Assembly (NCBI GenBank): GCA_013400115.1
Contig: VXBP01004466.1
Span: 248,001 to 312,000 of the forward strand
Length of the DNA: 64,000 bases
DNA from: Rhinopomastus cyanomelas
Taxonomy: Eukaryota > Chordata > Aves > Bucerotiformes > Rhinopomastidae
Reading direction: 5' to 3'
The notes below the pieces were generated by a model. That model did not search any database. It was not told where the DNA came from and saw nothing but the letters and a program-made list of their open reading frames with translations. Shown in pieces: positions 25,101 to 37,073 of the stretch. The translations under genes and the position numbers were made by a program. Position 1 is the first letter of the stretch. Each line of letters starts with the position of its first letter.

Positions 25101-28100
25101 TTAAGGTTTTTAAGAAGAACTTGCAGTACCAGTGTCCCCAGCAAGAGCCTTGTGCCTGAGCACTCTCCCAGCCTGGCATCCCCCACAATCCCCACCCTGT
25201 CCCTGAACATGTGGGGAGACTGTGCCACACAACACATAAACATCTCCTTGGACAGACCTTTCTCAGCTCTAGGAAAGTCATCAGCAGAGGCCACCCTGCA
25301 GCCACGGATCAGGCAGCTGATCACTCACCAGCCAGGACAAGTGGTTGAAACCCCAGGGCTGTTCTTCATACTGGTACCCCACCAGGAGCCCTTCCAGCAA
25401 CCCCAAGGATCATAGAAATCGTAGAATGTACTGAGTTGGAATGGACCTCCAAAGGTCATCTAGTCCAACTCTCCTACAACAAGAAGGGCCATCACTCACC
25501 AGAGCAGATTGCCCAGAGCCCCATCCAGCCCGACCTTGAATGGCTCCAGAGATGAGGCCTCCACCACCTCTCCAGGCAGCCTGTTCCAGGGATCCCACAC
25601 CCATTTTCCTGATGTCTATGCACTGCTGGCTTCTGCCCATGGACCCCCATCCCCTCACTCTTCCAGGACTTGCCTGCGCCCCAACGCTGCAGTGGCACAG
25701 CTGATCTCAAGAACACAGACAGGAGCAGAAACAGGCCTTTTGTTTTTAAAATTCAAAGCAATTCTGGAAGTTTTGGGGGTTGTCTCCTACAAGCTGTAAT
25801 AAGCTTTATCAAGCAGATTCCTTCTCTGTGCAGAAACCCATACAATCTGCAAGCAGGGAGGTAGAGAATCTCTGCAGCTCTGGAGACACAGCAGGGACAC
25901 ACAGCAGCACCCTGTGGATTTGCCTTCCTCCCCAGGGCCTGCAAACCCCTGAGAGCCAAGTCTGGAGCTCAGCAGCATCCCAGACAATCTTCTTGTATCC
26001 TCCTGGCCCCATGTGACCTCACTGAAGTGATGGGGCAAAGCACAGGGGAAAGAGCATGGAGGGAGCCTGGCTCCCTGGCTGAGGAGGACATGGGGAAAGT
26101 GAAGGTGCAGGAGATTCAAAGGGTGGGTGTCAGGAGGATGGATCCGGGCTCTTCTCAGTGTCATCTAGTGATAGGACATGGGGCAATGGTTGTAAGCTGG
26201 AACACAGGAGGTTCCACATCAACCTGAGAAGGAACTTCTTCCCAGTGAGGGTGACAGAGCACTGAACAAGCTGCCCAGGGAGGTTGTGGAGTCTCCTTCA
26301 CTGGAGATGTTTAAGACCCGCCTGGATGTGTTCCTGTGTGACTTGGTCTAGGTGATCGTGCTGTGTCAGGGGGATCGGACTAGATGATCTTTCGAGGTCC
26401 CTTCCAATCCGTAATGATTCTATGACCTGAAGGAAATGAAGATGGCTGGGGAAGGTCCCTGTGTCAGCTCTGCAATGTGCTGGAGGCCAGCATGCAGCCC
26501 TGGTCCAGAACAGGGTTAGTTGTCATTGGTGAGGAATGTGCATTATTCACAGCCTTTTGGCTTCCTCTCACCGCCCTGCTCCCAGGCTTCCCAGAAGGGC
26601 AGGTCAGCAAGACCTCCACGCTGAAGCAGCCCCTGCTATTTTGAGCCACACTTCCTAACACTGGGTGCTGCCCGCTGGACACACGGGTGTCCCATGGGAA
26701 TTGCTGGGAGTGGGGAAGCACCCAAAGGAGCAGCCTTGGGGAGGGTGCAGGGAGGAGATGCTCAGCTCTGGTATTAGCCTGGAGCCGTGGTTCCTCATCA
26801 CACTGGTCTCTGTGAGCTGGGATGCCTCCACAGAGAGCCAGCCCTCCAGGAGCTGGGACAAAGTGGGATATTTTCACCTGTTCCCTTTCTAGGTGTCAGT
26901 GTTTCTGAGCATTTCACAGCAAAAACAAGTGGGAGCTCTGGATGCCCAACTTCTAAGGAAGGGAAGCACCTTCAACTCCAGCCCAGAGGAGGAAACACTC
27001 AATGGGACTAGAGCAGGAGCAGCTGGGGGTTGCGGGCTGGCAGCAACAACAACATGCTATGGCCCTGGCTGTGCTGGGAAACCCTGCTCGTGGCAGCCAG
27101 CAGCTCACTGCAGTGACATCTTTCTGCTCAGACAGATCAGAGGCAGATGCCAGCACCTCCCTTCCCCCACGCTGTGGCCCTGGCCTCAATGTACCTGTCC
27201 ATCTGCCTCACCAGGGCCGCTCACTCCCGGTGCTGCCCCACTGCCAGACCTGCCCCAGGCTGCCTTAGCAGGACCTCGCTTGCTCCCCACACACTCACAA
27301 GGCACATTTCTGTCCAGAGCACTTGTTCTCTCTGCTTTAAATGGACCAAACCGAGAAAAGCTCACCCAGACCCGCCATGGGGCAGCACAGCAGGCAGGGT
27401 TTGCTCCATGCCCACTGCTACCTTGGACTGATACAATCATCAGGTTTGTGAAAGACCTTCAAGATCATCAACTCCAACCGTCCAGCCTACAACCCCCGAC
27501 CACTAAACCATCTCCTGAAACACCCTGTCTGCTCATTGAAGCACTTCAGGGACAGTGTCTCCTCCTACTCCCTGGGCAGCCTATTCCAAGGCCTCTCCTC
27601 TCTTTTTGGGAAGAAGTTTTTCTGAAGATCCAATTTGAACCTCCCCTGGTGCAATCTGACCCCACTTCTTCTTATCCTATCCATGCAGGGACACCAGCCC
27701 ACTGCTCTGCTCTGCTCACTGTGGCACTTTCCCCGGGCCAGCTCTCCACCTCACACACCTCTGCTGTGCTGGGAAGTGCTGTGGGGCCACATCCATCCTC
27801 CACCTGTTCCATGTGCCCGAAGCTGGACCCAGACGAGGCAATCAGAGGTGGTATCTGGAAACAGAAAAAAGCTTTGAGCACAACAGCTCCCAGCCCTCCC
27901 TGTGCGCAACAAACCAGCCCCACAGCAGCAGCACACAAGGATGCTGCCAGCAGTCTTCCCTGCCCCAGTGCCTGCAGTGCCCCAGTTCATATGCCAAGCT
28001 GTGGCTGATGGAGTGAGGAACATCAGAGACCTTCAGAGACCAGCCCTGGAGCCAGGGTTTAGAGCTCATGAGCTGCCCCCTGCAGCAGCCCCACTGTTGG

Positions 28101-31100
28101 GGGACTGGGACCACTGCAAAGAGTCATAGATGAGGGGCAGTAGCCCAGCCAGCACCAGGCTCAGCTGCCAGCATGTCCTGGCAGGGCTGAAGGCAGCTGC
28201 CCAAGATGCTGATGCAGCAGGACAGGGCTGGCAAGAGAGGAGAAGCACCGCATGCTCAATCTGTTAATGCTTGCAAGGTCTGCTCTGTCAGCTGCCTTCT
28301 CCATCGCAGCAGGTTTCTCCCTGAAACCCTAAGGGAGTCCACTGCAATCCTAGAGCTGGCGCTTCCCTGCCCTCTCAGCTTTGAATGCAGAAGGGCCTGG
28401 ACCCCCTGTGCAAAACCTTCCTTCCCCTGCCCTTTCTGAGCTGAATCTTTCCCTGCAGTTCTGAGAGGTCAGCTGTGGAGGAGGATCTGTGTGGGCAGGG
28501 ACATCATGTCCATTGGCCTTGCAGCAAAATACTGGCAGTGGGCTGGGAGAAACCTCTGGACTGGCTTGAAAACCTGTCAGCAGGGACAAATCCCCCACAT
28601 TAAGCCTGGCTGTGCCCACAGCTCCTGCCAGCAGGGCACAGAGGAGAACCCTCCCACCCCCCAGGGAGCCTGCCCCAAACTATAGGGCTCCTCCACCCCA
28701 TTGCAGTTGGTAGGTGCTGCAGTGCCAACCCCATTGCAGTCATGGGGCAAGAGCAGCCAGACCAGGAGCTGCTGTGCCCTGGGCATGGGATGTTCTGTGA
28801 GAGAGTGGCATCCACAAAGCAGGAGGAAGGTATTAGGACAATGATGGGAGACTTGACAACCAAAGAGGATAACTATGGCACCTCAGACTTTCCCATTAAA
28901 AGCACAGCTCAGGGAAATGCAGGGAGATCCTTCAGAGCAGCAGGGAGTGAGGGAAGTGCAGAGCAGGTCCAGAGCTGCTGGAGAAGCAGAGACCAGAGTG
29001 CTCTAGCCCCCAGCCCACAAACCAGCATCACTCCACAGCTGCCCACTGACCATGAAATCCTTCCCTTGGAAAAAAAAGAAGCGATGAGCAGCAGCACAGG
29101 GAGAGCACACACGTCATTATCCGGGAGCATCTGGAGGAGACTTGACACAGACCGCCCTGGCCAGCTGCTGCAGCAAACAAAGATCACATTGCTGCCGGCA
29201 TTGGTGAGGGAACACAGCCGGCAGCAGCTGCCTGGCCCCCGAGGCCACGCAGGACCCGGGTGCCTCAGGCTCTGCCTGCTCCTGCTTGCAGGCAAGATGG
29301 ATCCAGCCCATTTCATACCATGTTGTGTGCCCGCCTGGGTCTGAATCACAGATCTGCACAGCTTATCAGCAGCTCTGGAAAGCCCAGCCTTAGAATCCAG
29401 CAAGTCATCTACCTTAAAGCCCAATATGGCTACACAGTGGTCTTGACAGCTCTAGGCTCTAGAGCTGAGTCATCTGTTTGATCATCAGGAACTCACTTTT
29501 GCCTTTCAGCTTCCAAAGCCAACGAGTGAGATGCCGCACCCAAAGCTGACTCCAGCAGGAGAAGATTTGAACCAAAGCAGGAGCAAGGACAAAACCTCCT
29601 AGACATCTTGGACAAAGGCACTACTGACCATGGGCTACCCCAAGTCTCCAGGAGGGACAGCTCAAGACACTGGAGCTTGGAATCATGCCCCAGAATCCTC
29701 CCTCAAGGCTCTGCCCCTACAGGAGCACTCTCAGCCCTATAGGAGCCACAGACCAGGTTCTCCATCCCAGCATCATCTGGTTTTCTGTTCATTTCTGGCT
29801 GTTTCCTCCTCACTTCATCTCCTGTGCAAACCCCTCTGAGCAATTGGTTTCCCTTCTCAGAAGGACACAAAGAAGATGTGGGCCTGGAGTCCCTCTCCTC
29901 AGTCGAAGGAACAGCCCTGGCAGCTATGGGCAGGATGGGGACCAACAACTGCTGCTCCCCAGGCTGCAAAGCAGGGGGAGAAGAGAGGTTTGGATTCAAC
30001 TCCTGGGCCCTGTGTGTTGCCATTTATGGCTGCACTTTCTGCTCCAAGCCTGATGCAAGACACTGCAAGAGGGAAAGAAAACTGCCAGGAGAGAAAGAAG
30101 GCAGCCAGCAAGAGAAAAGGCAGGAGGAAAAGAGGAAGGAGAAAGCCTTTAAAAGAGTGAATAAAGTTGGTCAGAGTTCAGCAAAGTGAAGCAGCTGTTA
30201 AGTCAGCAGCTGCCCTTCACCCCACCACTGCAGCTCCCCATTCTCCTGCCAACCACAGAGGTAGAAACTTTCTGTAGAACAGAAAGTTTTCCAGCCCTGG
30301 GCAGGGGTCCTGCCAGCCCCAGGCCGCACTTTGCAAGTCTGAGGACACAACACACACTCCGGATCCCTGTGATGGGGGGAAACACACATCCTGCATCACT
30401 GCTTCCCAACCTGCAGCTGCTGCAAGAGCCGCTTCATTTGTTACTGGCACAGACTGCGCTGGCTCGGGGCTGGGCACATCTGAATGGTTACAGGTCTGGC
30501 TGAAGACTCCTACACCCCTCTGGCAGAGGCCTGTGCCAGAGGCTGTGATGAGGGGTAACACACATCCCCTCCCCACTGTGCTGTGGGACCAGAGCTCCAG
30601 CCCCAGTCCTGTTGCAGCCCCGGGCAGCCTGCACAGGCAGCAATTAAAGCCAGAATAATTAGAAACCCTCTCCCTTCCGGCAAAGGAAGGCAGCCAGGAG
30701 GTGTTGGGGAGATGCTGGCTTCTTGCATTTAAAGAGACTTCTGCTTTCCAGAAGCACTGGCCCTGGAATGGTCCTGATAGGGCTTGGGGCACAGGGCTTT
30801 ACATGACTCCCTGGTTGGGGTGAGATGGGCTTCTCTGAGGTCCCCCCTTGCCAGATCACTTCTAGAGCTGCCCCTCTCTCCCCAGTGACACCTACTTGCC
30901 CCTGCTCTGTTTGAAGCCACCAGCTGTGGTTAACCCTTGGCAAACTAGCCAGGCTGCCCCACAGAGAGCCTGGCATTGTCCGCTCACCCTCCTCATCCTC
31001 AAAGCACCCCAGCTGGGATGGCTCTGGAACTCCATCAAACACTCTGCCCTGTCCCTGCCATCTGCCATTTCCAGGGTTGAAGGACTCATTACAGAACTGA

Positions 31101-34100
31101 AGTCTTCTGACTGTTTCTTGCAAGAACCAGCTTCGGCAGCTCCACTGACTCCAGGGTTCCCACCCAACAGCTTTTCATTAGAGGATGGCTCTGACAGTGC
31201 AGCCTCCTCCATTAACAGCCTAGGGATGAGGATGAGAACAGACAGCGACAAACTAATTAACTTTTTTCCAGTGATGTGAGCCAGCAGAGACAAGGGGAGC
31301 CACTACCAGCATTCATGGAAACAAGGACTCCTGGGCTTCTCTCCCTGCACTGCCACTGCTTCATTTTCTAGCTGTGGGCACGAGGCTATAACTCCTCCCA
31401 GATGCTCCTCCATGCTGTTGCTCTCCTCCCAATGAGGGGCATGCAAGCCTCAGCCCACACTGGTTTTACCAGCTGGGGTTATCACAAGGTGCCTTTCCAC
31501 AAAGTAGGAGCGGGAGGAAGGTTGAGCGGCGCAGATACTGGTTTGCAGAGACAGGGAGAAGGGGAGGAAGGAGGCAGCGGGTGCAGAGCTCCAACAAGCC
31601 ATTAAATGCTCCCAGGCTGTTCTCCCTGAGCGCCTCCATCCATCCATCAGCATTTTGGTTGAGTGGTTAATGACTGCAGTGAATCCAGAGCAGCCTGGTG
31701 CAGTACGTGATGAGCAAATGGGAAAACAGAACTAAAGCAGCAAGGTCTGGGAGTGCCAGGCATGGCCCTCTGCCTGATGATGCTCCAAGCAGTCCCAAGC
31801 CTGCAGCAGCCTCAACACTGCCAGCAACCCGTAGCTGAGTGGACGGTGCCGGGGAGCTTCGTCTGCTGAGTCACGCCAGGGGACTGCAGCCCTTGGCCAA
31901 GCCAAGACAGGTCTGATAGGGCATGTTTCCATCAGCAGCTGTCTGTAGAGCTCTTGCTGCTCTGCCCAAGGCTGGTCCCATCCCTGCCTGCAATGTCTAT
32001 TGAGCTTTGGCCTACATGGTGAGGAGGGGGATGAAGCCACTCTGAGGACATTTGCAGGGACAAACCCAGGAGAGAATCTGCAGAGCTGTGGATGGTCTCC
32101 CTGACTCTGCCTGCAGGATTGGCCCTGGATCAGCAGCCCAGGCACTGCTCCCATTTACGTGTACAGTGTCTCCTGGAAACATACATCGTCCCTCCACTCT
32201 GCCATCCAGCACCGCCAGCCCTGGCCAGGGAGCCTCCAGATCACGCAGGCCAGTGCTCCCCAACACTTACTCAGCAGTGACAAGCATCCTTCCCCCTTCC
32301 CACTGCTCACCACCACCCAGACCACAGCCTCCGTCTGCTCCCTGGCCTTCTCTGAAACAATGCTCAGACTGGTTCTGCCCGTCTCTGACAGCATGGCAAC
32401 CATTTCCCAGGAGGAAAACTGGTCAAGAATGGGCTCCAATGTTCCCTTTGCTCTGCTGCCAGGGGGGCAGAGGGCAGTGCCACAGACCTCAGTCCCTCAG
32501 AGCCCAAACAGGCTTCTAGAGGACAAAAGACACCCTGTGCCTTGAGCAAGGAGTCATCTCCAAGCATACAACCCCCTGTACCCAAATGAGGATAAAGAAG
32601 CTGAGCCCTTGCCTCACTCCAAGAGCATCGCGGCAGCACCTGCCCAGAGAAATTTGGACTGAAGGCCAGCCAGAGGGGAGGAAAAATGTTTCCGAGAAGA
32701 CTCAGACCAGTGAGACAGTAGAGAAACCCATGAGCTCTGGCAGCACTGGACACGGCCATCTGTCCCAACAGAGTGCTGCACTCCATCAGAGCATTGAGTG
32801 TGCCCTAGGCCCTGCAGCAGCTCTGGCCAAGTGGCCAGCTTTGGTGCTGAGCTAGCCCAGACAGGGCCCAGCTGGCTAGTGGTGGCCTGGGGGCTCTCCA
32901 GCTTGAGAGAGAGCTGGGTACTCAAAAGGCACCAACAAATCATGTGGCAGAAGGACAGATGTGGCTTCTGGGATGAGGGAGGGGGCTCATCCATATCCCA
33001 GGGGTGGTGGGGCAAACTCCAAAGCTCAGAAATGCTAAGGGGGTTTGAGGACAAGCACAGGGAGACAGATCCTTGTCCCAGCCCCCAGAGCTCAGGGCTC
33101 ACCCTGGACCTTGCAGAGCACCAGGGTCACAGAAGAAAGGGCAGAACTCCCTGAAACTTGCCCAAAGCCCTCCTGGGAGCCTATGGTGATGCTGTCTGAG
33201 GCCAGGGCTGTCTGTGCTCTACACTGGCTGAGGATTACAAATGCTGCTAATAATAGCCAGTGGGTGCCTGGGCCCCAGGCCTGCACTCCCCGGCCAAACA
33301 TGCTCCTGGGTTTTGGAGCCACCCCATTAGTCACTTCCCCATACTGGGACAAGGAGCTGCCCTGGGAAAAAGCCACCCAGCTGGGAGCTCAGGCCTCTTT
33401 TATTGTTCCCCAAGTCCTACCTGAGCTGGGCAAGAGCAGAACAAGCTCTTTCCCTGTACGAAAGAGTCGCCCTTTTATATTTAAACAAGATCCAGTGCTG
33501 GAGGAGGATTTACTGGGAGTTTAAAGGCACTACTGACCTCCCCTCCCCAGTCTCCCCAGTTCAGCCGAGGGTCAGGGATTGGAGCCAGCCTCCTGCTGAG
33601 GTTGAGGGACAGGGGAGGCAGCCCCTTCCACTGGAGCTGGCAAGGACAGCGGCAAGGGGACACTTCACAGCCAACCCACAGAAAAGAGGAGACAGAAGGG
33701 AAGAATAGAAACACCGCCCCCCCCCCCTCCCCGGAATAGCTCTCGGGAGAAGGAAAACGCTCCCCAGGGCTGGATGTGCAGGCAGGAGCCGCTCACACCG
33801 CCATTCCCTCCTGTTCCCTTCCGTGTCCACTATTTGGTAATTTTTAAGAACATTCCGGACGAGGCGGGGGGGGGGGGGGNGGGGGGGGGACGACGCTGTA
33901 CAGGAGCCCGAAACACTTCCACACCGCCGTCACCCGTGGGATAAGAAAAGGGACGGGGAGAGGCTCCGCACGAACCGGCCTTACCGTGCTCTCAGCATCG
34001 TCCCGGGGCTCGGCGGGCGGCTGCCGGGAGCTGCTCTCGGCGGGGAGCCCCCAGGCGCTGCCTTCGGCAAGACCCCCCTGGGGGCTTGTCTTGNCTCTCG

Positions 34101-34450
34101 GTGGGGCCGCCCCGGGGGATGCTCCGGGGACTCGCGGCGCTGGACTCAGCCTCAAGCTGCGGCTCCACCGTCGCCTCCCGCTGCTCATCAGCCGCCTCCT
34201 TCCCCTCGTCGCCCGCCACCAGCTCCTCCACTGGTCCCCGGTCCCGCTTCTCCTCCGGCCCCACCGCCGCTCCAGCTTCTTCCTCCCGGTCGGGTTCAGC
34301 CGCCGCTGCTGCCGGTTCCGGTGGCAGCTCGGTCGCCGCCGCCCGCTCCCCTTCGCCCCTGCGGAGCCTCACGAAAACGGAGGCGAGAACGATGGCCAGG
34401 GCGGTGAAGAGCAGCGGGACAGCCAGGTACAAGTCCATGGCCACGTCCAT
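7022..34450 (-). CDS. MXRA7: Matrix-remodeling-associated protein 7 (MXRA7), whole coding span
   Basis: Small single-pass membrane protein linked by expression to matrix remodelling; its biochemical role is not established. Coding exons (minus strand): 33985-34450, 24811-24871, 20891-20984, then either 7022-7136 (long form) or 18678-18711 (short form). All phases join cleanly (0, 1, 2). If the N at 34094 is dropped, the long form is 244 aa. The N-terminus carries a hydrophobic segment at about residues 7-27 followed by RLRRG. A long acidic, Ala/Pro/Glu-rich low-complexity region follows, then the conserved C-terminal block [19 protein letters not shown] and [10 protein letters not shown], and finally REQLAAIF...[12 protein letters not shown]. 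That C-terminal half closely matches the mammalian protein as I remember it; the acidic linker is longer than in human (about 204 aa total). Introns are 9.1, 3.8 and 13.8 kb, typical of a small protein in a large gene. Confidence 0.93.
14531..14593 (+). mobile_element. CR1 LINE tail
   Basis: About 60 bp: GGGAGGATTGGACTAGATGA, TCGAGGTCCCTTCCAG and AACAATTCTATGATTCTA. This is the extreme CR1 3' end and nothing more. Confidence 0.8.
15510..15522 (+). promoter_or_regulatory. TATA box / MEF2-like site in MXRA7 intron
   Basis: GCTCTATAAATAGGGGC contains CTATAAATAG, which fits both a TATA box and the MEF2 consensus YTAWWWWTAR. An open frame of 66 codons begins with ATG at 15583, about 70 bp downstream, but it resembles nothing I know. 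Either a muscle-type enhancer element or the promoter of a small antisense transcript. Confidence 0.3.
18678..18711 (-). CDS. MXRA7: MXRA7 alternative terminal coding exon, short isoform
   Basis: On the minus strand an acceptor ATGTTGCAG is followed by one base completing the split Arg codon of exon 3, then ten codons [10 protein letters not shown] and TAG (18680-18678). Human MXRA7 has, as I remember it, an isoform ending in the same ten residues, and the phase fits exactly. So both vertebrate C-termini are preserved here. A minus-strand AATAAA at 17216-17221 could end this form, giving a 3'UTR of about 1.45 kb. Confidence 0.88.
20891..20984 (-). CDS. MXRA7: MXRA7 coding exon 3 (conserved core)
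   Basis: Encodes [19 protein letters not shown] then [13 protein letters not shown]. The donor is AAAG/GTAAGT at 20891/20890. The acceptor is ambiguous: the minus strand reads CTGCAGCTGCAG before ACGAG, so the exon may also begin at 20990, adding two codons in frame. Confidence 0.95.
20985..24810 (-). other. MXRA7: MXRA7 intron 2 (about 3.8 kb)
   Basis: No coding exon or transposon recognised. It contains the AT-rich perfect inverted repeat at 24511-24553, close to exon 2. Confidence 0.5.
24511..24553. repeat. Perfect AT-rich inverted repeat with homeodomain-type cores
   Basis: Arms AATTAGTCAATTA (24511-24523) and TAATTGACTAATT (24541-24553) are exact reverse complements around a 17-nt spacer. 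They carry repeated ATTA/TAAT cores of the kind bound by homeodomain proteins. It lies 260 bp downstream of MXRA7 exon 2. Confidence 0.7.
24811..24871 (-). CDS. MXRA7: MXRA7 coding exon 2
   Basis: Acceptor CTCCTCCAG, then [20 protein letters not shown] plus one base, donor GATG/GTGAGT. It enters in phase 0 and leaves in phase 1. It encodes part of the acidic linker before the conserved core. Confidence 0.9.
25410..25600 (-). mobile_element. CR1 LINE 3' end
   Basis: Plus strand GATCATAGAAATCGTAGAAT opens the element, followed by TGGAATGGACCTCCAAAGG, TCATCTAGTCCAACTCTCC and CAGGCAGCCTGTTCCAG. This is the reversed CR1 end, in the sense direction of MXRA7. Confidence 0.85.
26108..26427 (+). mobile_element. 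CR1 LINE 3' end
   Basis: Starts at the GGGTGGGTGTCAGGAGGA block, keeps the translated [13 protein letters not shown] region, and ends TCCGTAATGATTCTATGA. Nearly the same subfamily as the copy at 63.1 kb and the reversed copy at 47.6 kb. Confidence 0.88.
27441..27690 (-). mobile_element. CR1 LINE 3' end, diverged
   Basis: Plus strand carries GAAAGACCTTCAAGATCATC, a CCCTGGGCAGCCTATTCCA block and TTCTGAAGATCCAATTTGAA, the reversed CR1 3' end. It explains part of the 371-codon chance frame that spans it. Confidence 0.75.
33866..33889 (+). repeat. Poly-G run with N, inside MXRA7 intron 1
   Basis: About 23 Gs with one N at 33880, some 100 bp inside the intron from the exon 1 donor. True length cannot be trusted. 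A 13-C run lies 140 bp away at 33717-33729 on the same strand. Confidence 0.8.
33985..34450 (-). CDS. MXRA7: MXRA7 first coding exon (frame broken at an N)
   Basis: The ATG at 34450-34448 opens [20 protein letters not shown], a membrane anchor; a second ATG four codons on (34438) has a strong GCCATGG context and could be used instead. The frame runs to GGPTE and meets the N at 34094. Downstream, the coding frame that reaches a good donor (AGCACG/GTAAGG, 33985/33984) in the phase needed by exon 2 is shifted by one. Dropping the N, or having two bases missing, restores a single 155-codon frame, with [19 protein letters not shown] and ending PRDDAEST. The break is therefore most likely an assembly fault and not a mutation. 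Confidence 0.88.
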
Positions 34451-34620
34451 CCCGACTGCGCGACCGGGCTGCGGCGGGGCCGGGCTGGGCTGCGCTCAGC
34501 CGCCTTCACCGGCGTCATCGGCCCCGGCCCTGCCCACAGTCCCCCCCGCAACACCGGCACTCACGCCCCTCACCGAGCCATCACCGCCCTGCCGCTGGGT
34601 GACGAGGGAGAGGGAGGTGA
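34451..34620 (-). promoter_or_regulatory. MXRA7: MXRA7 GC-rich promoter and 5'UTR
   Basis: Strongly GC- and CpG-rich sequence immediately 5' of the MXRA7 start, continuous with the CpG-rich exon. No TATA box. Typical CpG-island promoter; TSS not determinable by eye. Confidence 0.55.
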
Positions 34621-36522
34621 AGAAGGCTCCTGGGAAAAGCCCAGCTCGGGGCATGGGGATGTTTCACCTCCCTGTACCCAAATACCGCTCCGAGTCCGTT
34701 CCACACATATGAACATCATTCCAGATTTGGAAAGGTCTCTGTCGTCCCCTCTGCCTCCTGGTATCTGACATTGGGGAGCTCGATGCAGGCTGGGGTTCGG
34801 CTGGCCTCCATGTCGTGGTTAATGGTCATTTACACCTTGTTAGCCCTTGGCTGAGCAGCGAGGAGCTGGCAGGGGAGGGCTGGGCTGTCCCAACTCTCCT
34901 GGGTGAGGAGCACCTGGCAGCAGAGCTGTGCCAAGGCTCTGAGCATCCCTTCACCTTCCCCGGGAGCCACAGGTGATGCCTGGGACACATTTGTGTCTAA
35001 ATGCTGTCGCAACCACCTGGTCAGCAGGTGCTAGGACAACCTTATCCCTAGTCCCTGCTGCTGGGGTGTCTGAAAAAGAGGTGGTTCAGTGTAGGGAATG
35101 TGCCCCAAAGCCATCACTAACTGCAAAGAAGACTGGCCAAGGGGTTGTCAGGTCCTTCCAGGCTCTGCCACCAAGGATTTCCTGCCTCCTGAGGCTGCTG
35201 AGAGGATTAGCCAACCCTTATCAGGCTGAAATTAGAAGGTCTAAGCTACTCTTGCTGGGGTAGATCCAGCACAGAGCTCCCTCTCAGCTGCGCACAAGGG
35301 GAGCAGATATGGGAATCCATCCCCAAAGTTTCCATCAAAGAAAAGGCTTTGGAGATGTCTTGGGGAGCGGAGGTTCTTTTATTGAATAGCTAAAACCAAA
35401 ACATAAAGATAGGATTAAACCTCTGGGGTGGGAGGACGGAAGTGAAGCCATGATCCTCAGTGCGGTTTTGTCTTTATGGGTAATCCTATCAGACTGGCAA
35501 TCACGAGCGTATGGAGAACTATATTCTTAGTAACAACCAACCAGTACCAACTGATCAGCCTCTAGCTGCATCGTCAGAGCTGCTGTAGAGCTCAACCAGA
35601 GCATCCAGAGACCAGGAGCATCACAGCACCATTTTTGAAGAATACTTGGTCCCTCCTTCTCCTCTCCTGCCCAAACCCACTAGAGCTCGGTGAAGCTACT
35701 ACAGTCCCAAAGTTTGACTTGTTAGATGGAAGCAGTGAAAAAGCAGAATGGCATGCAGATACAAAGGGCCACAAATAGATCTAGAGTATGATATGGAAAT
35801 CCTTTTTCAAGCATATTCTGGAAGACCCTTTCAGGGGCAGAAAGAGCAGAGGCTCAACACAGAGACAGTGTGTGCCCCTCAGGCAGGATTTAGGACACTC
35901 TTCAGATATGAGTTGCTAGTCCTCAGAGCTTCTTCTGGGATCAGGATCACTGACAGGGGAACCAAAGAGGAGCTGCAACTAGAGACAACCACCAGTGGTT
36001 TCTGCCCCTGGCCTTGCAGTGATTCACTGCCAGGCTAGTAGGAGTTGTGAGAACCACAGGGCTCAGACACTTCTGGAAAACAACACTACTGGTCTCGAGG
36101 TCAGCAGCCAGGAACTTCAAGGACATATCTGCAGGAACAGCTGCTCTAACCAAGATAATCGGAACCAGCAGCAAGGCTCAGCTCCCCGCCTCCAGATCTG
36201 AGGGGAAGAGCTTGACTCTGCTGCAGAGCCTAGTCTCCAAAGAGAAACCAGGCCCAGCAGGTCCCCTGCAATACCCTCATCTTCTATATAGCTCCCCAGA
36301 GACAGCTGGATGGAGCAAACTTGCTCTGATGCAGCAAGGCAGGGACACAATTCTCCCATTAACTCAGTCATCCAAACACACTGCTGAGTTGCCAAGGTAG
36401 AGGGAAAAACCAGTGCCCAGCGGAGCCAGGGGTGGCTCATGGAGGCTGGGGGAACTCCTGTACTTCCCTAGAACTGTACTGGTATCACAGGCAGCTGGGC
36501 TGGACTCCCATGGATGGCCGTC
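34621..36522. other. Spacer upstream of MXRA7, no gene recognised
   Basis: No open frame with a recognisable product. A minus-strand AATAAA at 35378-35383 sits in a context that resembles the end of a transcript or an old LTR, but neither could be established. Confidence 0.4.
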
Positions 36523-37073
36523 ACAGAATTACAGAATTATTGAGACTGGAAAAGCCCTCAGAGCTCATCTAGTCTGGCCCAGGACCTAATATCACCACAT
36601 CAGCCAGACCAAGGCACTAAGGGCCACAGCCAGGCTGTCCTTCAACACCTCCAGGGATGGGGACTACACCACTGCCCTGCGAAGTCCATTCCAGTTTCTG
36701 CTCACCCCTTCTGTGACGAAGGGCTTCCTAACATCCAGCCTATCCATCCCCTGGCAGCTTCAGGCCCTGCCCTCTCATCCTGTTACTTGTTGCCTGGGAG
36801 AAGAGCCTGACCCCCACCTGACTACAACCTCCCTTCTTCAGGTAGTTTTAGAGAGGGAGAAGGTCCCCGCCATGTCTGCTCCAGGCTAAACAGCCCCAGC
36901 TCTCCTCATCACACATTCCCTCCAGTCCCTTTCCCAGCCTTGTTGCTTCTCTGAACCCATCCGAGCCCCTCCATCTTCTTCTTGAAGTGAGGGGTCCAGA
37001 ACTGCACCCAGGACTCAAGAGGAAGCCTCACCACTGCCTAGTACAGGGGGAGAATTATGTCCCTAGTCCTGCT

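Larger units (their letters stand above)
24872..33984 (-). other. MXRA7: MXRA7 intron 1 (about 9.1 kb)
   Basis: GC-moderate intron. Contains CR1 pieces at 25.4, 26.1 and 27.4 kb and, close to exon 1, a 13-base C run (33717-33729) and a 24-base G run broken by an N (33866-33889). Long open frames such as 26893-28008 plus are stop-poor chance frames that cross the CR1 pieces. Confidence 0.6.

Noticed and set aside
26893..28008. 371-codon plus-strand open frame in MXRA7 intron 1
   Set aside because: Opens without an ATG in good context, has no recognisable domain, is Pro/Ser/Leu/Cys-rich as expected from GC-rich non-coding DNA, and runs straight through a reversed CR1 fragment (27.44-27.69 kb).
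28742..29344. 200-codon plus-strand open frame
   Set aside because: No domain, no splice or promoter context, low-complexity composition; overlapping frames on the other strand are equally long.
35378..35383. Minus-strand AATAAA signals at 35378, 41075, 42016 and 10132 as ends of unknown genes
   Set aside because: The hexamer is expected by chance every few kilobases and no coding exons or splice-site chains could be linked to them. The 35.4-kb one could be an old LTR, but no TG/CA ends or target repeat was found.
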